Part shown: one piece after another, positions 34,760 through 45,793 of the stretch
How the letters are laid out: every line of letters begins with the position of its first letter
Position numbering within the stretch: the first letter of the stretch is position 1
Source: Mucor racemosus
Lineage: Eukaryota; Mucoromycota; Mucoromycetes; Mucorales; Mucoraceae
DNA: 64,000 bases
Direction of reading: 5' to 3'
NCBI GenBank assembly: GCA_027405735.1
Contig: JAPEHQ010000016.1
Coordinates: 62,001 to 126,000, forward strand
Translations under genes and position numbers: made by a program
The notes under the pieces: generated by a model
Told to the model about the DNA's origin: nothing
What the model saw: the letters and a program-made list of their open reading frames with translations, nothing else
The model's database searches: none

Positions 34760-36493
34760 ATGTCTGTAGAAACTTTACCTTTTGTTTCTGTTCAAGCTGA
34801 TTGGGATGAGGTTGTAAGAGAAGTTGCTTCGAATACAATTCCTGAAGGTTCTTTTTGGATTGCTTGTTACATGACAGGTAGTGTTATTTCGTGTTTGAAT
34901 GAACAGCTGAAATAACCTTTCGATATATATATATAAAAGGCAAAGAAAGCGTACAAGGTTCAGTAGACGTTCGCCGCATTGATAATTACGAGGCAACCCT
35001 CGAAGGAAAGGATGGTGTCAAAGTGACCATGTTGAATTCTGTATGTATTTTATATGACATACATGTATCTATGAAAGCTAATTCACTTTGATAGCGTTCC
35101 TTCAAAGTAGATTGTGAAGCATTAGGTATCAAAGATGTAACCATATTCAGTCCAAAGACACAAATTAAGTCTGTCAAGGATAAACCTGTAAGCTAGACCT
35201 GATATATACAATGATAAATGTATATATATATATTGATATCTTGTTAGGTAACCTGCATTGATATTTCACCTAATGGCAGTTTATTTGCTGCTGGTTATGG
35301 CACTGAAGTTTCATTAGGATCTGTAAATTCAGGAGATATTCAAATGACTCTTAAAGGTCATCTTAGCGATGTTACAACTGTTCAATTTTTCCCCAGTAAT
35401 TTGGTTGTTTTGACAGGTGGTTCGGATTTTTTACTCAAAATTTGGTCAGTGTTAAATGGTAGCAATCCTGTTACACTTCAAGGACACACTTCAGGTATGT
35501 CTTTAATATTAAAAAAAATAGTATCAATTAATAACATCTATGGGTATAGCAATTACTGGCACTGCTATCATCTCTCAGGGTCGAAATGTTTTATGTAAGC
35601 ACAAATTCAATGCTTTTCAATCAGAATATTCATTTTATATATATGTATATATAAATATATAGCATCTTCTCGTGATGGCACTATCAAATTATGGAATTGC
35701 GGTACATCATCAACAATTGCAACAATGGGAAATTACAAATTTGCTATCAACAAAATGATTCTTACAAACCTCCCATCTCAATATAAGCCTGCCGAAATTG
35801 AAATTTTAGGTATATGCAAAATTGCAATAGTTGATAAACCGTTATTAAGTATAATTGATTTAGATCCCATGGAAGTTGATACAGCCAATAAACTTGTATT
35901 GGTTGCTTTGGATGATGGAAGTATTCGTGGTATCCATCTGGGTACCAAGAAAGAGGTATACATGATTCTTCATTAATGCAATTTAGTTATTTATTTGTTG
36001 TTTTATCTGTATAGATTTTTGCTACGCCTGCCAGGGACACTCCTCTTACATCTATCGCATATGAACCAGAGACAGAAACCATCTTTTCTGGTAGTAAGGA
36101 TGGCTTGGTAGAGTTCTTTTCTCTCAAGAAAGACCTTGAAAAGCCTCAATTGCAATGGAAGAGAGGTGGATATGCTATCACATCCCTTGCTGTCAAAACA
36201 AATGAAAACGGAGAAAAAGTACTCTGTGTTAGCAATGGTACGTTAATAAGATGAATTATTATATAAGAAGACTAAATCACATCTTAATTATGTTTTTAGC
36301 AGATGGAAGTGTATATCAAACTGGATCTTTAACTTCTTTCGTTGCAGCCTCTGTTGGTGTCCAAGTAGAAGCAGAGCTTTCTGGCAGTGAATTAGAAACT
36401 GTGTATGATATGAAGGTTATGCCCAGTGATAACGAATCAGGTTGTCAACGTATTGCATGTGCTGTTCGTGATGGAAAGATTAAAATTTATTAA
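34760..36493 (+). CDS. PAAF1: Proteasomal ATPase-associated factor 1 / Rpn14-like WD40 protein
   Basis: Assembly chaperone for the proteasome base that binds the Rpt6 ATPase. Eight exons: 34760-34877, 34940-35040, 35095-35187, 35248-35494, 35550-35594, 35663-35955, 36015-36237 and 36300-36493, giving 437 codons. Typical PAAF1 wording is seen in order: VTCIDISPNGSLFAAG, GHLSDVTTVQFFPSNLVVL, TGGSDFLLKIWS, GHTSG, TAIISQGRNVLSSSRDGT and IKLWNCG. Later blades are ATPARDTPLTSIAYEP and GSKDGLVEFFS. The last acceptor is a tandem AGCAG (36298-36302), so two products differing by one alanine (SNADGS or SNDGS) are possible. Soluble, cytosolic or nuclear. Confidence 0.92.
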
Positions 36494-36673
36494 TAAAATC
36501 AAAGTGTGTATATTGAAACTGTCCACTACATTTGTTCTCGTATGCATGATTAAGCGACATCAATTGTTCGAAAAGATTTAAAAAATGGAGTGTTTAAAAG
36601 CAAAAGTTAATGCATAAAAAGGGTTACAAGGAATAAGGCCTCCACAGGTTGCTTTTGCGAATTCATGATGTGT

Positions 36674-37258
36674 TTAAGCTGTTCTTAATTCTGCTAAACG
36701 ACGATTTGCTTCACTTTTATCGAAACGGTTGGAATCATATTTTGAAGAACCTGTCAAATCTTTAGTCCATTTAGCAATATGTTTATGCTCTGGATCAGAT
36801 TTGTCATTCAAAACTTCAATGATATTTTCATAACCTTCTAATCCACCTGAATCTTCAAGAGGGCAAGCAAGAGCACCTCCAACGCAAATAGGATATTTCA
36901 ATGACTTGTCAACTGGCAGGATTTCTCTTAGTATAATCTCATGATCCCAGTTATCGCCCATATCATAGATATACAAAAGCGCATCGTCCTTCTTCTTGAG
37001 CAAATCCCCAAGTTTCAATTTTCTGCCATCCAAGAGATCCTCTTCAGGCAATACTTCGAAATCGAAGTCTTTGGTAGCGATAACACGCCCATCTTCTGTA
37101 GGGTATTGATGCATGTGACAGTTATACCAGCCCATGGCAGCTTGAATAACCAAGTGAAATTTCTCTAAAGACATATTAGACTTGACCAAGACTTGTCTGT
37201 AAATCGTGGGATCAGAATAAGTAAGCATTATGTCAAATTTAAATATTTGAATTGCCAT
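36674..37258 (-). CDS. pRiA4b ORF-3-like (IS1096 TnpR-like) protein
   Basis: Intronless frame of 194 codons. It matches the plasmid pRiA4b ORF-3 family, common in bacteria and found sporadically in fungi: IYRQVLVKSNMSLEKFHLVI, then QAAMGWYNCHMHQY, LLYIYDMGDNWDHEIILREI, and PICVGGALACPLEDSGG with GYENIIEVL. The C-terminus ends RFDKSEANRRLAEL. The molecular function of the family is unknown; some bacterial members are carried by insertion elements. It is the only intronless conserved gene in a cluster where neighbours have two to eight exons. It converges on PAAF1 and borders the central repeat island. Codon use looks like the neighbours, so any transfer would be old. Confidence 0.88.
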   Translation of the reverse strand: MAIQIFKFDIMLTYSDPTIYRQVLVKSNMSLEKFHLVIQAAMGWYNCHMHQYPTEDGRVIATKDFDFEVLPEEDLLDGRKLKLGDLLKKKDDALLYIYDMGDNWDHEIILREILPVDKSLKYPICVGGALACPLEDSGGLEGYENIIEVLNDKSDPEHKHIAKWTKDLTGSSKYDSNRFDKSEANRRLAELRTA

Positions 37259-37919
37259 ATTGTTGTTGATTAAAAGATAAAGGATAAAGAGAAATCAATC
37301 AAAACCAAGTTTTCGTCTTCCTTTTATTTACGCCGATGGTCGATTTTGATTAATACTCCCAGGCCAAAATAAGTCCATGTTAATTCAATTTAAGTTTAAG
37401 CAAAGTTACGTAATGATTGCCGCTCATGCCCAAGCAATTTTATTATCTTACACTTACACAAGCAATAAAAAATGACAGAAGTATGTTATAAGAAGGCTAT
37501 GTGTGGTAGATTTATGCAGTATGCAAATGAAACTTTAAATTTCCCATTCTTTAAGTTCCAAACCCTAATTTCGAGATCAAGTAGGGATGTATAAACCCTT
37601 ATCCAAGGAAGCCTCTCGACATTTAAATTTCTTTTTACTAAAGTTTCGTGAAGTTTTATTTTCTCATTTTTGTTATAAATAAATCATGTTTTTAATTCAC
37701 TTCATGTATATTGCTGATAATGGCAATAGCCTTAAATCATCGAGCTTTTGCTATCATCTTTTGAAGAAACTAAAAAAGCATACTGCAGTTAATTCTAAGC
37801 TCGTCAGACCTCTAATCGAAGCATGCCGCTATTTTCTTGGTTTTCTCATGCATAAGTTTTTTGGGATATACCTGAGATGTTGCAGAATTGTCATGGATTA
37901 AGTTCTGTCTGAACAAATA
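37259..37919. other. Intergenic, no supported gene
   Basis: Promoter space of the pRiA4b-like gene followed by sequence without recognisable features. A 71-codon open frame at 37686-37901 has no family resemblance and no conservation that can be checked here. Confidence 0.4.
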
Positions 37920-38990
37920 TTATGATTTGAAAAAAAAGGGTCGAAAACAGCTGAAACTCAATGCTTTTTCCTCAAATACTAGGTCTCACTTTTCATCTCT
38001 GCCCTACTTTTTTTTTCACTGAATAACACCAAGAGAAAATTATATGCCAATGTATCTGAGATGTTCAGCTTTAATCCAAAAATAAGTATCCGGAAATACC
38101 CTATTTTTTGAAGTTGGTATAACTCTTTCAATGCTAATGTTTCAGATTTCTAGAGGTATTTCACTGCTAAAAATTAAAAACTTTAAGGCTTCATATTTCT
38201 GCAAAAAATTAAGTTATACTAATGCCTTTTAATAATAAAACTTATTTATTTTGAGGTGCTCTATAACATATTTCAGTATAAAAAAATTCTGAGCACTTTT
38301 ATTTTTCTTTCATTTTTTTGGCGCTTTCGTGATAAATTTCAAAATATTGATTAAATTGAGCAACATTATGTTTACGTTCATGTCATCAACCTCGTTGAGC
38401 TCTCTCGGACCCAATTTAGTTTTTTTCAAAATATTAATTTTTCGTGGAGATATCCTCAAAAATGTATGCAAAGGAATATCTTCGCTCCTAGCTTCAATTT
38501 TTCCCTTATATACCCTCATCCCAAATTCTGAATTTGAAAAAAAAATTGACAAAAATTTTGTTTTCTCTGCAAAAAATGCAGCTAGAAGGCTTCGCAATAT
38601 CTCGATCGATAGACCATTTTTTTGCGCACCATTTACATTATTTATATTTTAAATATGCTTATAAAAAGTGATGTGTATCTTCAAAAAACCTCCAAAATTT
38701 CAATTGCATTTTGCGCAAAATTTTACGTGAAACATTTTTTGGAATTTTATTTCGATAGATGCAGAATCTAAAACTGTACAAAAACCATTTAATACGCTAG
38801 TTCAATTTACTTTGCAGTTCATGAGCATTTAGAATAATTTGTTTTTTGATTCATTTTCTGTTCGATTTCACAAATCGATTTTAGAACTCAGTTGGCATAA
38901 ATTATAAGCTGTAATATAAACTATTAACTTGATTATCTCCACGAAAAATTGATATTTTTTGCTGAAACAAAGAATATAGAGTAGCATTTA
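37920..38990 (-). repeat. Dispersed 1.1 kb repeat, copy 2
   Basis: Copy of the family described at 6530-7700, in reverse orientation to it and in the same orientation as copy 3. The open frame at 38310-38597 (minus) includes MRVYKGKIEARSEDIP and LRISPRKINILKKTKLG, preceded by AAFFAEKTKFLSIFFSNSEF. Ends are not sharply defined. Unlike copies 1 and 3, its flanks are unrelated to theirs, so it reflects an independent dispersal. Confidence 0.75.
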
Positions 38991-40533
38991 AATAGCTCTA
39001 CGACATACTTTATGCACAAAAAGCTATGCAAACACTACGAATTACTCGAAAAAGCGTTGAAAATAAAATGTCAAAACGGTCAATTCGTTACTCCAGGAGA
39101 TTATATCAATCTCAAAGCTAAAATATGTATTAAATAATTTAATAAAAATAAAGAAAAACTGTTATAAAATGAAAGCACACTAATACTGAAAAACTTTATT
39201 ATAGGATCGAAACATCTTCTTTTGTATTCACATTCTCTAATTATATAACTGGTCTAAAATGAGTCTATTTATATATATATATATATATCTGATCAAGTCT
39301 AGGCAACACACACTAGTTCCACATTCCTCAATACGTGCAATATAAACTGAGCTTATAACATAATACACAGCAATGTAGAGCTTATCATATCAAACGGTGC
39401 CGTAATCTTAACCAAGAAATGTATACAGATCTGTGGACGGCAACACAATTGTAATGATATATGTAATACTGGATAAATATTATGACCGAAATGATATGCC
39501 AGTGATATGTTTTTTAATATTTAGAGGTCGGTGAACACTGGTTGATGAAGGAAGGTTGGTATTCTTATTTGTAAATTAGATATTTATTAAGGAAAATACT
39601 GTAAATAAAGATATAAAGAGGAATAAAGACAGATGATAATTCTACAAGGAATTATGGAAAGATTTCCTTGTAATATTTATAGGAACATTTGAGATAAGCA
39701 TTACTGCTGTGAATTATTATAATGATAATTTGATTCATTACATCGATAGAAATAATCTTGCCAAAATATTACACTTTTATTAACAATACATCCAGAGGAT
39801 GTATTTATGCACATTTAGTATTTTAGCTATTAACATAGATTTATCATCTAAGGACATGATGTGAATCAACGTGGTGGACGTATCAATCATGTTGTTGATT
39901 TACTATAACACCGATTATTATGGATCAAGATATAATATTGATGATATAACAACAGAAAAATGTTAAAATTGAAGTGAGCTATGCTAGATGCTACAAAAAT
40001 AGTAATTAAACAAAAAAAGCGTTGCGACTACAATTATAACTCTTTGATATTTGTTTATGATGATATAAAGTAAAAGCAAAGGTTTATGGATTACCATAGC
40101 CTTTGTGATATATATACTAGTTTCTAATTCTATTACTAATACAGTAATAAGATCTTGAAGCAAGATCTTCATGGTTTAGTTCCTAGTTTGGAAGTACTAG
40201 TGGTACAATTTGACATTTTAAAGTTTTGTGTGATTTAAAGTTATTAGATCTTAGATGTTGACTAAGATCAATTTGATTACTAAACAAACTTGGTATATGT
40301 AGTTTACTACACTAGATTTCCATCATAAAATATTTAAATTGAATGTCGTCTCATTGGAACCATGCTATCAAAGATAAGACTGCTGTGTAGTAAATATATA
40401 GACAATTGCATGAAGATAGCAAGGGTATAATACTCGAATAAGAGATGTTAAAATACTAATAAAGTAATGTGAAATATCCCAAATAAAAAAACATAAAAAG
40501 TACATGCTTATCAAGTAGAACAAGTAACGACTG
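38991..40533. other. Repeat-derived spacer
   Basis: No gene. The stretch 39765-39830 matches, in reverse complement, about 60 bp at 54105-54175 (CATAAATACATCCTCTGG on the minus strand, then AATAAAAGTGTAATATTTT), which looks like the TATA-to-poly(A) part of a decayed LTR. A short AT dinucleotide tract is at 39271-39288. Confidence 0.5.
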
Positions 40534-41062
40534 TGTCGTATATTTTCAGGATTGATAAATAGTACTTAAAAAAGAATACAATTATAAAAGAATGAGTAAT
40601 TAATCAGTTCTTCAACTGTATAATAAAAACAAGATATCGTTTATTTAGATGTAAAAGTATGGCCTTTTATATTGATTAGACATTGAGATCCTGAGATGTA
40701 ATTTAAGGCACTATTGAACTATTGGATCTGTTTGATAGTAATCTATGGATTGAAATGGATCAATCATAATTTAACCGTTCTTGCAGAGCTTGTGAGTTGT
40801 GTTGTTTCAATGCTGCGCTAAATATGCTTGGATGTTGATTTGATAACTACTTGATTGGTTAACTGCTGGGATGAAATAATGTGGTGTCATAATTGAGGTC
40901 CAAGCGTTCTTGGTAATTACTGGATTAAACTTGGTACGCTAGGAGTTTCTTATATCCGATATCAAGACTTGCACTTCAATACATGTCGTAGTCAATAGAT
41001 TGTAAGATGTATTGATACTGTAGAAGGTGATAATGTATGATACTAGTAGGTGGAATACAACA
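40534..41062 (-). mobile_element. Solo LTR, family B copy 1
   Basis: 529 bp element, TGTTGTATTCC at the 5' end and ATACGACA at the 3' end when read on the minus strand. A perfect 5 bp target duplication, GACTG, lies at 40529-40533 and 41063-41067. On the minus strand AATATAAAAGGCC and AATAAACGAT serve as TATA box and poly(A) signal. Copy 2 is at 55596-56495. No internal domain remains. Confidence 0.9.
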
Positions 41063-41294
41063 GACTGTTCTGAAAGCATGATGATTGACAGAATATATTT
41101 AAAGTATCGTTCTTGATCCACCAAATCAATAACCAAACAATCCAACATTTATACTCAAAAGTAATGGAATCATTGACTATTGCAATTGATGTATCATTCT
41201 TAAACCGGATCATGTCAAATCCAAAAAAGTAAACAATAACAGATCCGGAACCGGAAGTTCCTTAATTAAATATTAACTATACAATGCTCCTAAA

Positions 41295-41346
41295 AGCATG
41301 GTATAGAAGCATGGTATAGAAGCATGGTATAGAAGCATGGTGTAAA
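41295..41346. repeat. 13-mer tandem repeat (AGCATGGTATAGA)
   Basis: Three full units plus partial units (41295 to about 41346), sitting between the family B and family C solo LTRs. Confidence 0.85.
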
Positions 41347-41366
41347 GCATGATACACCAGTGCGAT

Positions 41367-42028
41367 TGCAGTAAAATGTAGAATAAAAGCTTTGAAAAAA
41401 GATACAGTTTAAATCCTTCTTTATTCAAAAAATGGATAGTGTGCAATAGGTCTATATTTCTACTCTATTTATATTAGTTGTGCTTTTGTTATATCTGGGA
41501 GTTGCACCGTAACTGTCAGTGATCTATCAGAATTAGGAATAACCGAATTACCAACTTAGGACTTCTGTCAAACCGTGATGTTTAACATGCGAATCAGACA
41601 ATGCTGCATTCCATACATATATCATCATGCTACTTATTAAATGATTGAAGCATGATTCCATTGTCTTCATGCAATATCCATATGTTTATTCTTTTTGGTA
41701 AATCAATTAGTTTGTTTGTGATTTTAAAGTTTATATTGAGCTTCTTGATTTACATAATCAAGGCGGTCTTTTAATGCCCGTTTTTGGCATATTTGTTAAT
41801 GATCCGCATAGAGCAATCCTTACTTTGATCTATGTGTTTCTTCAGCTTATTTTATGAATCAATTTGCTTTGTTTATGATTCGGTCTATTTTATTTATATG
41901 TTAAATTACTAATACTTTCTGTATTTACTGTTAAATTCATGTTATCTCTATTGAAATATTAGAGCATGGTTTTATGTGAGATAACATTTAATTTCTTATG
42001 TGGGGAAATAGTATCCTAGTTCAGCACA
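41367..42028 (-). mobile_element. Solo LTR, family C copy 1
   Basis: 662 bp element, TGTGCTGAAC to TTTTACTGCA on the minus strand, with a perfect 5 bp target duplication GCGAT at 41362-41366 and 42029-42033. Minus-strand AATATAAATAGAG is a TATA candidate and AATAAAG a poly(A) signal. The host sequence may itself be an older LTR, since reading outward on the minus strand it begins TGTTGGAATATCGC at 42042. Copy 2 starts at 63452 and appears almost identical. Confidence 0.9.
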
Positions 42029-42450
42029 GCGATATTCCAACATGATATACCAATATAACACATTACTATTATTAAATAATATCTAAACTATCTTATCACA
42101 TCATTAATTCCCCAAATCAAATAGTATATAAACCTTATTAATTTCATTCCAATAAACGATATCTCTTTACTTGATTAAATTTCTAATTTTATTTAACCTA
42201 AACATATTTTGATAATAAATCAGTAATACAATTGCCATATAGTAAATAATATAAATAGAGACGTAGAATAACCATTTTATGACACATTATCAATATTTTA
42301 ATAAAGAAGGATTTTAATAATATTCTTTTATCGCTTTTTACCCCTTTATTTTACTGCAAAAATGTTAAAACAATTCATTTAAAACTATATATACCATTTC
42401 AAGGGATACTAACGTCTACAGACACTTCAATTTAAAACAAAAATAAAAAG

Positions 42451-42522
42451 CTCTCCGGCGGGGAATTGAACCCCGGTCTCCCGCGTGACAGGCGGGGATA
42501 CTCACCACTATACTACCGAAGA
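42451..42522 (-). tRNA. tRNA-Asp (GTC)
   Basis: A 72 nt minus-strand gene without intron. The acceptor stem TCTTCGG pairs with CCGGAGA (one T-G wobble), and the discriminator base is G, as expected for Asp. The anticodon GTC is at nucleotides 34-36 (42487-42489) in CCTGTCACG, and the T arm has GGTTCAATTCC. A nearby open frame across it is a shadow. Confidence 0.96.
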
Positions 42523-43191
42523 CTGGATATGAAAATTTTAATTTTAAATATATTATATTTCCAGTAATTATAAATATGGTCACGTGATGTATTCTCTTTT
42601 TTCGGGTATACATGTTGGCGCTTGCTGGATAATTTTTTTTTGATCTGCAGAATTTTCGTTGTTTGTTCCATTTAATGTATTTTTGAAGATATCAAACTCG
42701 AGATATTATAGTAATGTAAATGAAGAAAAAATCATTCGACTATACCCTATATCTGACATGATAAGAAGTATTAATTTATCTACTTCTATAAGCGTTTTTA
42801 ATGCAAAAAAATTCTTCAAAATGAAACAGATCTAGTAAAAACAGACTTTCAAATCATTGATTCAGATTCAGGGGTAATTTTTTTACTGTTTCATTATAGA
42901 TGTTGTAATAATCAATGTTTATTCAATGTTAGAGTAGTAGTCATCTTAGAGTTAAGTATACTATTACCCTCAGTGCCTGTGCATTATTACATTCTCATAT
43001 GTTGATTATTATAAATAAGCTACATAATGTATATAATGGTTTGAGTAACAAACCATATGTATGTCACTCGACTGATTAAAAAAAAAAGATCTTGATTATA
43101 TCAGGTTTATTCAGTGATTTGATTATTATAAAATAAAAAATAAACCAAGAAAAAAAAAAGCAAAGACACTCTTCCACTTATCTCTATTGAA
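42523..43191. other. Intergenic, no gene seen
   Basis: AT-rich spacer between the tRNA and the VAP gene. Only A-rich tracts near 43078-43088 and 43150-43160 stand out, just upstream of the VAP start. Confidence 0.4.
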
Positions 43192-43991
43192 ATGTCCATC
43201 AACATTAGTCCAACTCGGCTTGTCTTTGATCGTAATAAAATAGTTTAAAACCTGTCTATAAACATTTGACTAATTTGATGATCTTACAAAAGGTCCATTG
43301 ACAACACCGCGTGTATGCTATATGCACATAAAAAATAATGGGCTAAAGTCAATTGCATTTAAAATGAAGACAACAGCACCAAAAAGTTATAGTGTTTCTC
43401 CAAATTTTGGTTTCATAAACTCCAAATCGGAAGTATCAATTTCAGGTAAAATGATTCTTTGGCATATAATTATCAGCAAAGATAAATATTTAACAGATTA
43501 CTGATTAGTTATCAAGCTTGCAATGCAGCAAGAACCTGACATTAATGTCCAATGCAATGACAAGTTTTTATTATTATTGGCTTATGTCGATTCAACCGAC
43601 ATAAATACACCAGTTGATGATGTGGTAAATTCATCATTAGTTATGTACATGTGCAGGATAATTTAGTTATTTTTGTTTCTAGTGGAACAGAACTGAAAGT
43701 AGACATGGGCCGTCTACAATGAGTTTTAAAATACCTTGCTTATACCGAGGAACAATCACTGGCATTGCGGCTTCTGGAACTACATTTATCAATGCCAATA
43801 CTACGTTTTCGGAGGTAAGCACTCACGGATTTAGTATTTATATCAGAATTGTAACATGTAATGTATAGGCCGGCGATAAAGATGTACCGATAGCAAATGC
43901 ATTAGTGCAACAATTGTTAATTGACCCTCAACTGATGTATTTTGCAATTTTAACAGTGATTATTTTCAACATGTTTATCTGGTGGTTTTAA
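43192..43991 (+). CDS. VAP/Scs2-like MSP-domain protein
   Basis: ER membrane receptor that tethers lipid-transfer proteins at contact sites. Five exons: 43192-43231, 43293-43445, 43509-43624, 43683-43814 and 43869-43991, 187 codons. The MSP fold is recognisable: MSINISPTRLVFDRPL, then CYMHIKNNGLKSIAFKMKTT, PKSYSVSPNFGFI and the Q-rich strand VIKLAMQQEPD followed by DKFLLLLAYV. The protein ends in a tail anchor, YFAILTVIIFNMFIWWF. The linker between the domain and anchor has little coiled coil, so it is a short VAP. Exon joins keep the frame at every step. Confidence 0.85.
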
Positions 43992-44249
43992 TTTACAATG
44001 TATTTTTCATCCTATCGTCATTGTATGTAGGAGTGCACGAACCACCATCTTGTTTTGTTTAAAAAATCACAATAAAAAATAAACTCCTTAAAACTCTTTT
44101 TGATCCGAGTAAATTTTTCTTGGCAAAATGCAATGTACTGCATTAGATGTAATTATATTTTATTATTTTCTGAACAACACACATTGGCAAAAATTTTATT
44201 TTTTATCTTTTGGTGTTACAAGTGTAAGCTTATCTTATCGTTTGGATTT

Positions 44250-45451
44250 TTAAAAGGCAATATCTTTATATAATGGTGGCGGTGCAGTGATAAGTTTCAT
44301 TAAATTATGATTATGATTTGAATAAATGTCTATGGAGGGTGAATTATTCTGTTTGATTGGATGTAATTTTTGTAACCACACTGAAGAAGAAGAAGAAGTA
44401 GATGGAGTAGTAGATGCTGCTGTAGATAATGCATTATTGCTATTACCGCTTTTACTAGTATAAACAGGTAAATTTAAATAATCGTCTACTGATGCTAACA
44501 AGACTGAAATTGGTGCATCCATTTGCAGATCTTTTATAGTTCGATCTTTTAATTCAAGCCGTAGGTAGACTTGGATCCAATGACGAACGCGAATGTTTGG
44601 ATGAGAAGTCGAGGCACGTACTTGAATCGTATGTTTATCTGGTACAACATAAACACATCTAAGCTCATTATCTGACAATATTGCTGCTGATGACGAAGAA
44701 GATGATGACAGTGCAATTTCATGATGTAATATACGATTGGTTTGTTTTGAAGGAGCTCTATATTTTTGGCGTTCAATTAATTTAACATCTATTTGTTCTA
44801 CTGCATGTATATTGCAAGAAGGACTGAAATGAAATGATATTGGTATAAATGTCCCTGGTATTAAATGCGATTTTTCTATTACTAATGTCAATTGTCCACC
44901 ATGATCATTTATGACATGCGTTTGAGTAATGCATTGTTGTTGACTGTCCAATGTAGGTAATCGCATCAAGACAACAGGCCTCTGAGCCTGAAGAACTGAT
45001 TTATTGATGAATATGAACCTTGGTTTCACATGCACCTGGCAAAGGAGTTTATAACGAACGTTTCCTAGTCCGCATTCAATTGATTCTGAGAGTGCATTGG
45101 ACAACAGAATTTCAAATGGAAATGAATGTGTACCTTTTTTGAGTAGTACTGAATTTTTACATACGGGAATGATAGAATCCACTAAAATATGTTTATCCCA
45201 ACATTGGGAAGCTGAGAAGGAAATTAATGAGTTGTATAAAATTCCTGTAAATGTTTTGCAAACTAACCTTCGGGCCACAATGTCTTTGATATACCCACGA
45301 ACTGAATGTTGATACTGTGAATCATAACACTGTGGGATAATTGCAATCTAACTGCACCACGTAGGATATTGATTGTCTGTTTATCTTTCGGTTGACCTCG
45401 TAAACAAACAATCGGTTCCACTAAATCAATGGAAACAGATTTACGAAACAT
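44250..45451 (-). CDS. Arrestin-related trafficking adaptor
   Basis: Two exons, 45451-45268 and 45211-44250, 381 codons. The arrestin N domain begins SIDLVEPIVCLRGQP with GAVRLQLSHSVMIHSINIQF and LWPE; the C domain has GGQLTLVIEKSHLIPGTFI with a beta-rich pattern to VLLASVDDYLNLPVY. Near the end APPPLYKD contains a PPxY motif (PPLY, residues 373-376) that would bind WW domains of a Rsp5/Nedd4 ubiquitin ligase, as in yeast ARTs, which direct endocytosis of transporters. The 56 nt intron ends at a pyrimidine-rich acceptor (CCTTCTCAG); an in-frame acceptor 33 nt earlier would make a 23 nt intron. It is divergent from the kinase gene. Confidence 0.82.
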
Positions 45452-45793
45452 TTCTAAAGAGAGAAAAAAAAAAAAAAAGAGGAAGGGAATTTTTAATTGA
45501 AAAAAATGGATTTAAATAAACCTTGGAACTAATAATCCTCCACCCCCCTTAAGCGCACAAAAGCTTGAACATCCATTGTATACTGTATATGCCTATAATC
45601 TTGATACAACTCCGTTAAACCATATACGACATGTTATTATTGATTTTTTTTTTTTTTTTTTTTTTTTTGTGTCCCGAGTAGAGCTACTATAAAGTATTGG
45701 ATCCAAACAAAAATTTTCCCTTTTTCCTTCCCTCTTTCCATCTTATAATCTTTCTTTTCCATTTGTTTTAATAAAAAGCAAAATAACCAAACC
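45452..45793. promoter_or_regulatory. Divergent promoter region, arrestin-like / kinase
   Basis: 342 bp spacer with long A and T runs (45462-45480 and 45643-45668), followed by a CT-rich stretch (CCCTTTTTCCTTCCCTCTTT) typical of fungal promoters just before the kinase start. Confidence 0.4.

Noticed and set aside
37686..37901. 71-codon plus-strand open frame
   Set aside because: No recognisable domain and no supporting context; left unannotated.
39507..42042. A complete older LTR spanning the central island
   Set aside because: A TGTTGG start at 42042 is attractive and TGATA recurs near 39505, but the 5 bp match is weak in AT-rich DNA and the length would be atypical.
42416..42613. Minus-strand open frame of 65 codons
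   Set aside because: Its central peptide is the translation of the tRNA-Asp gene.
45245..45267. 23 nt micro-intron in the arrestin-like gene
   Set aside because: In frame, but the 56 nt alternative has a pyrimidine-rich acceptor and normal length, so it is preferred.
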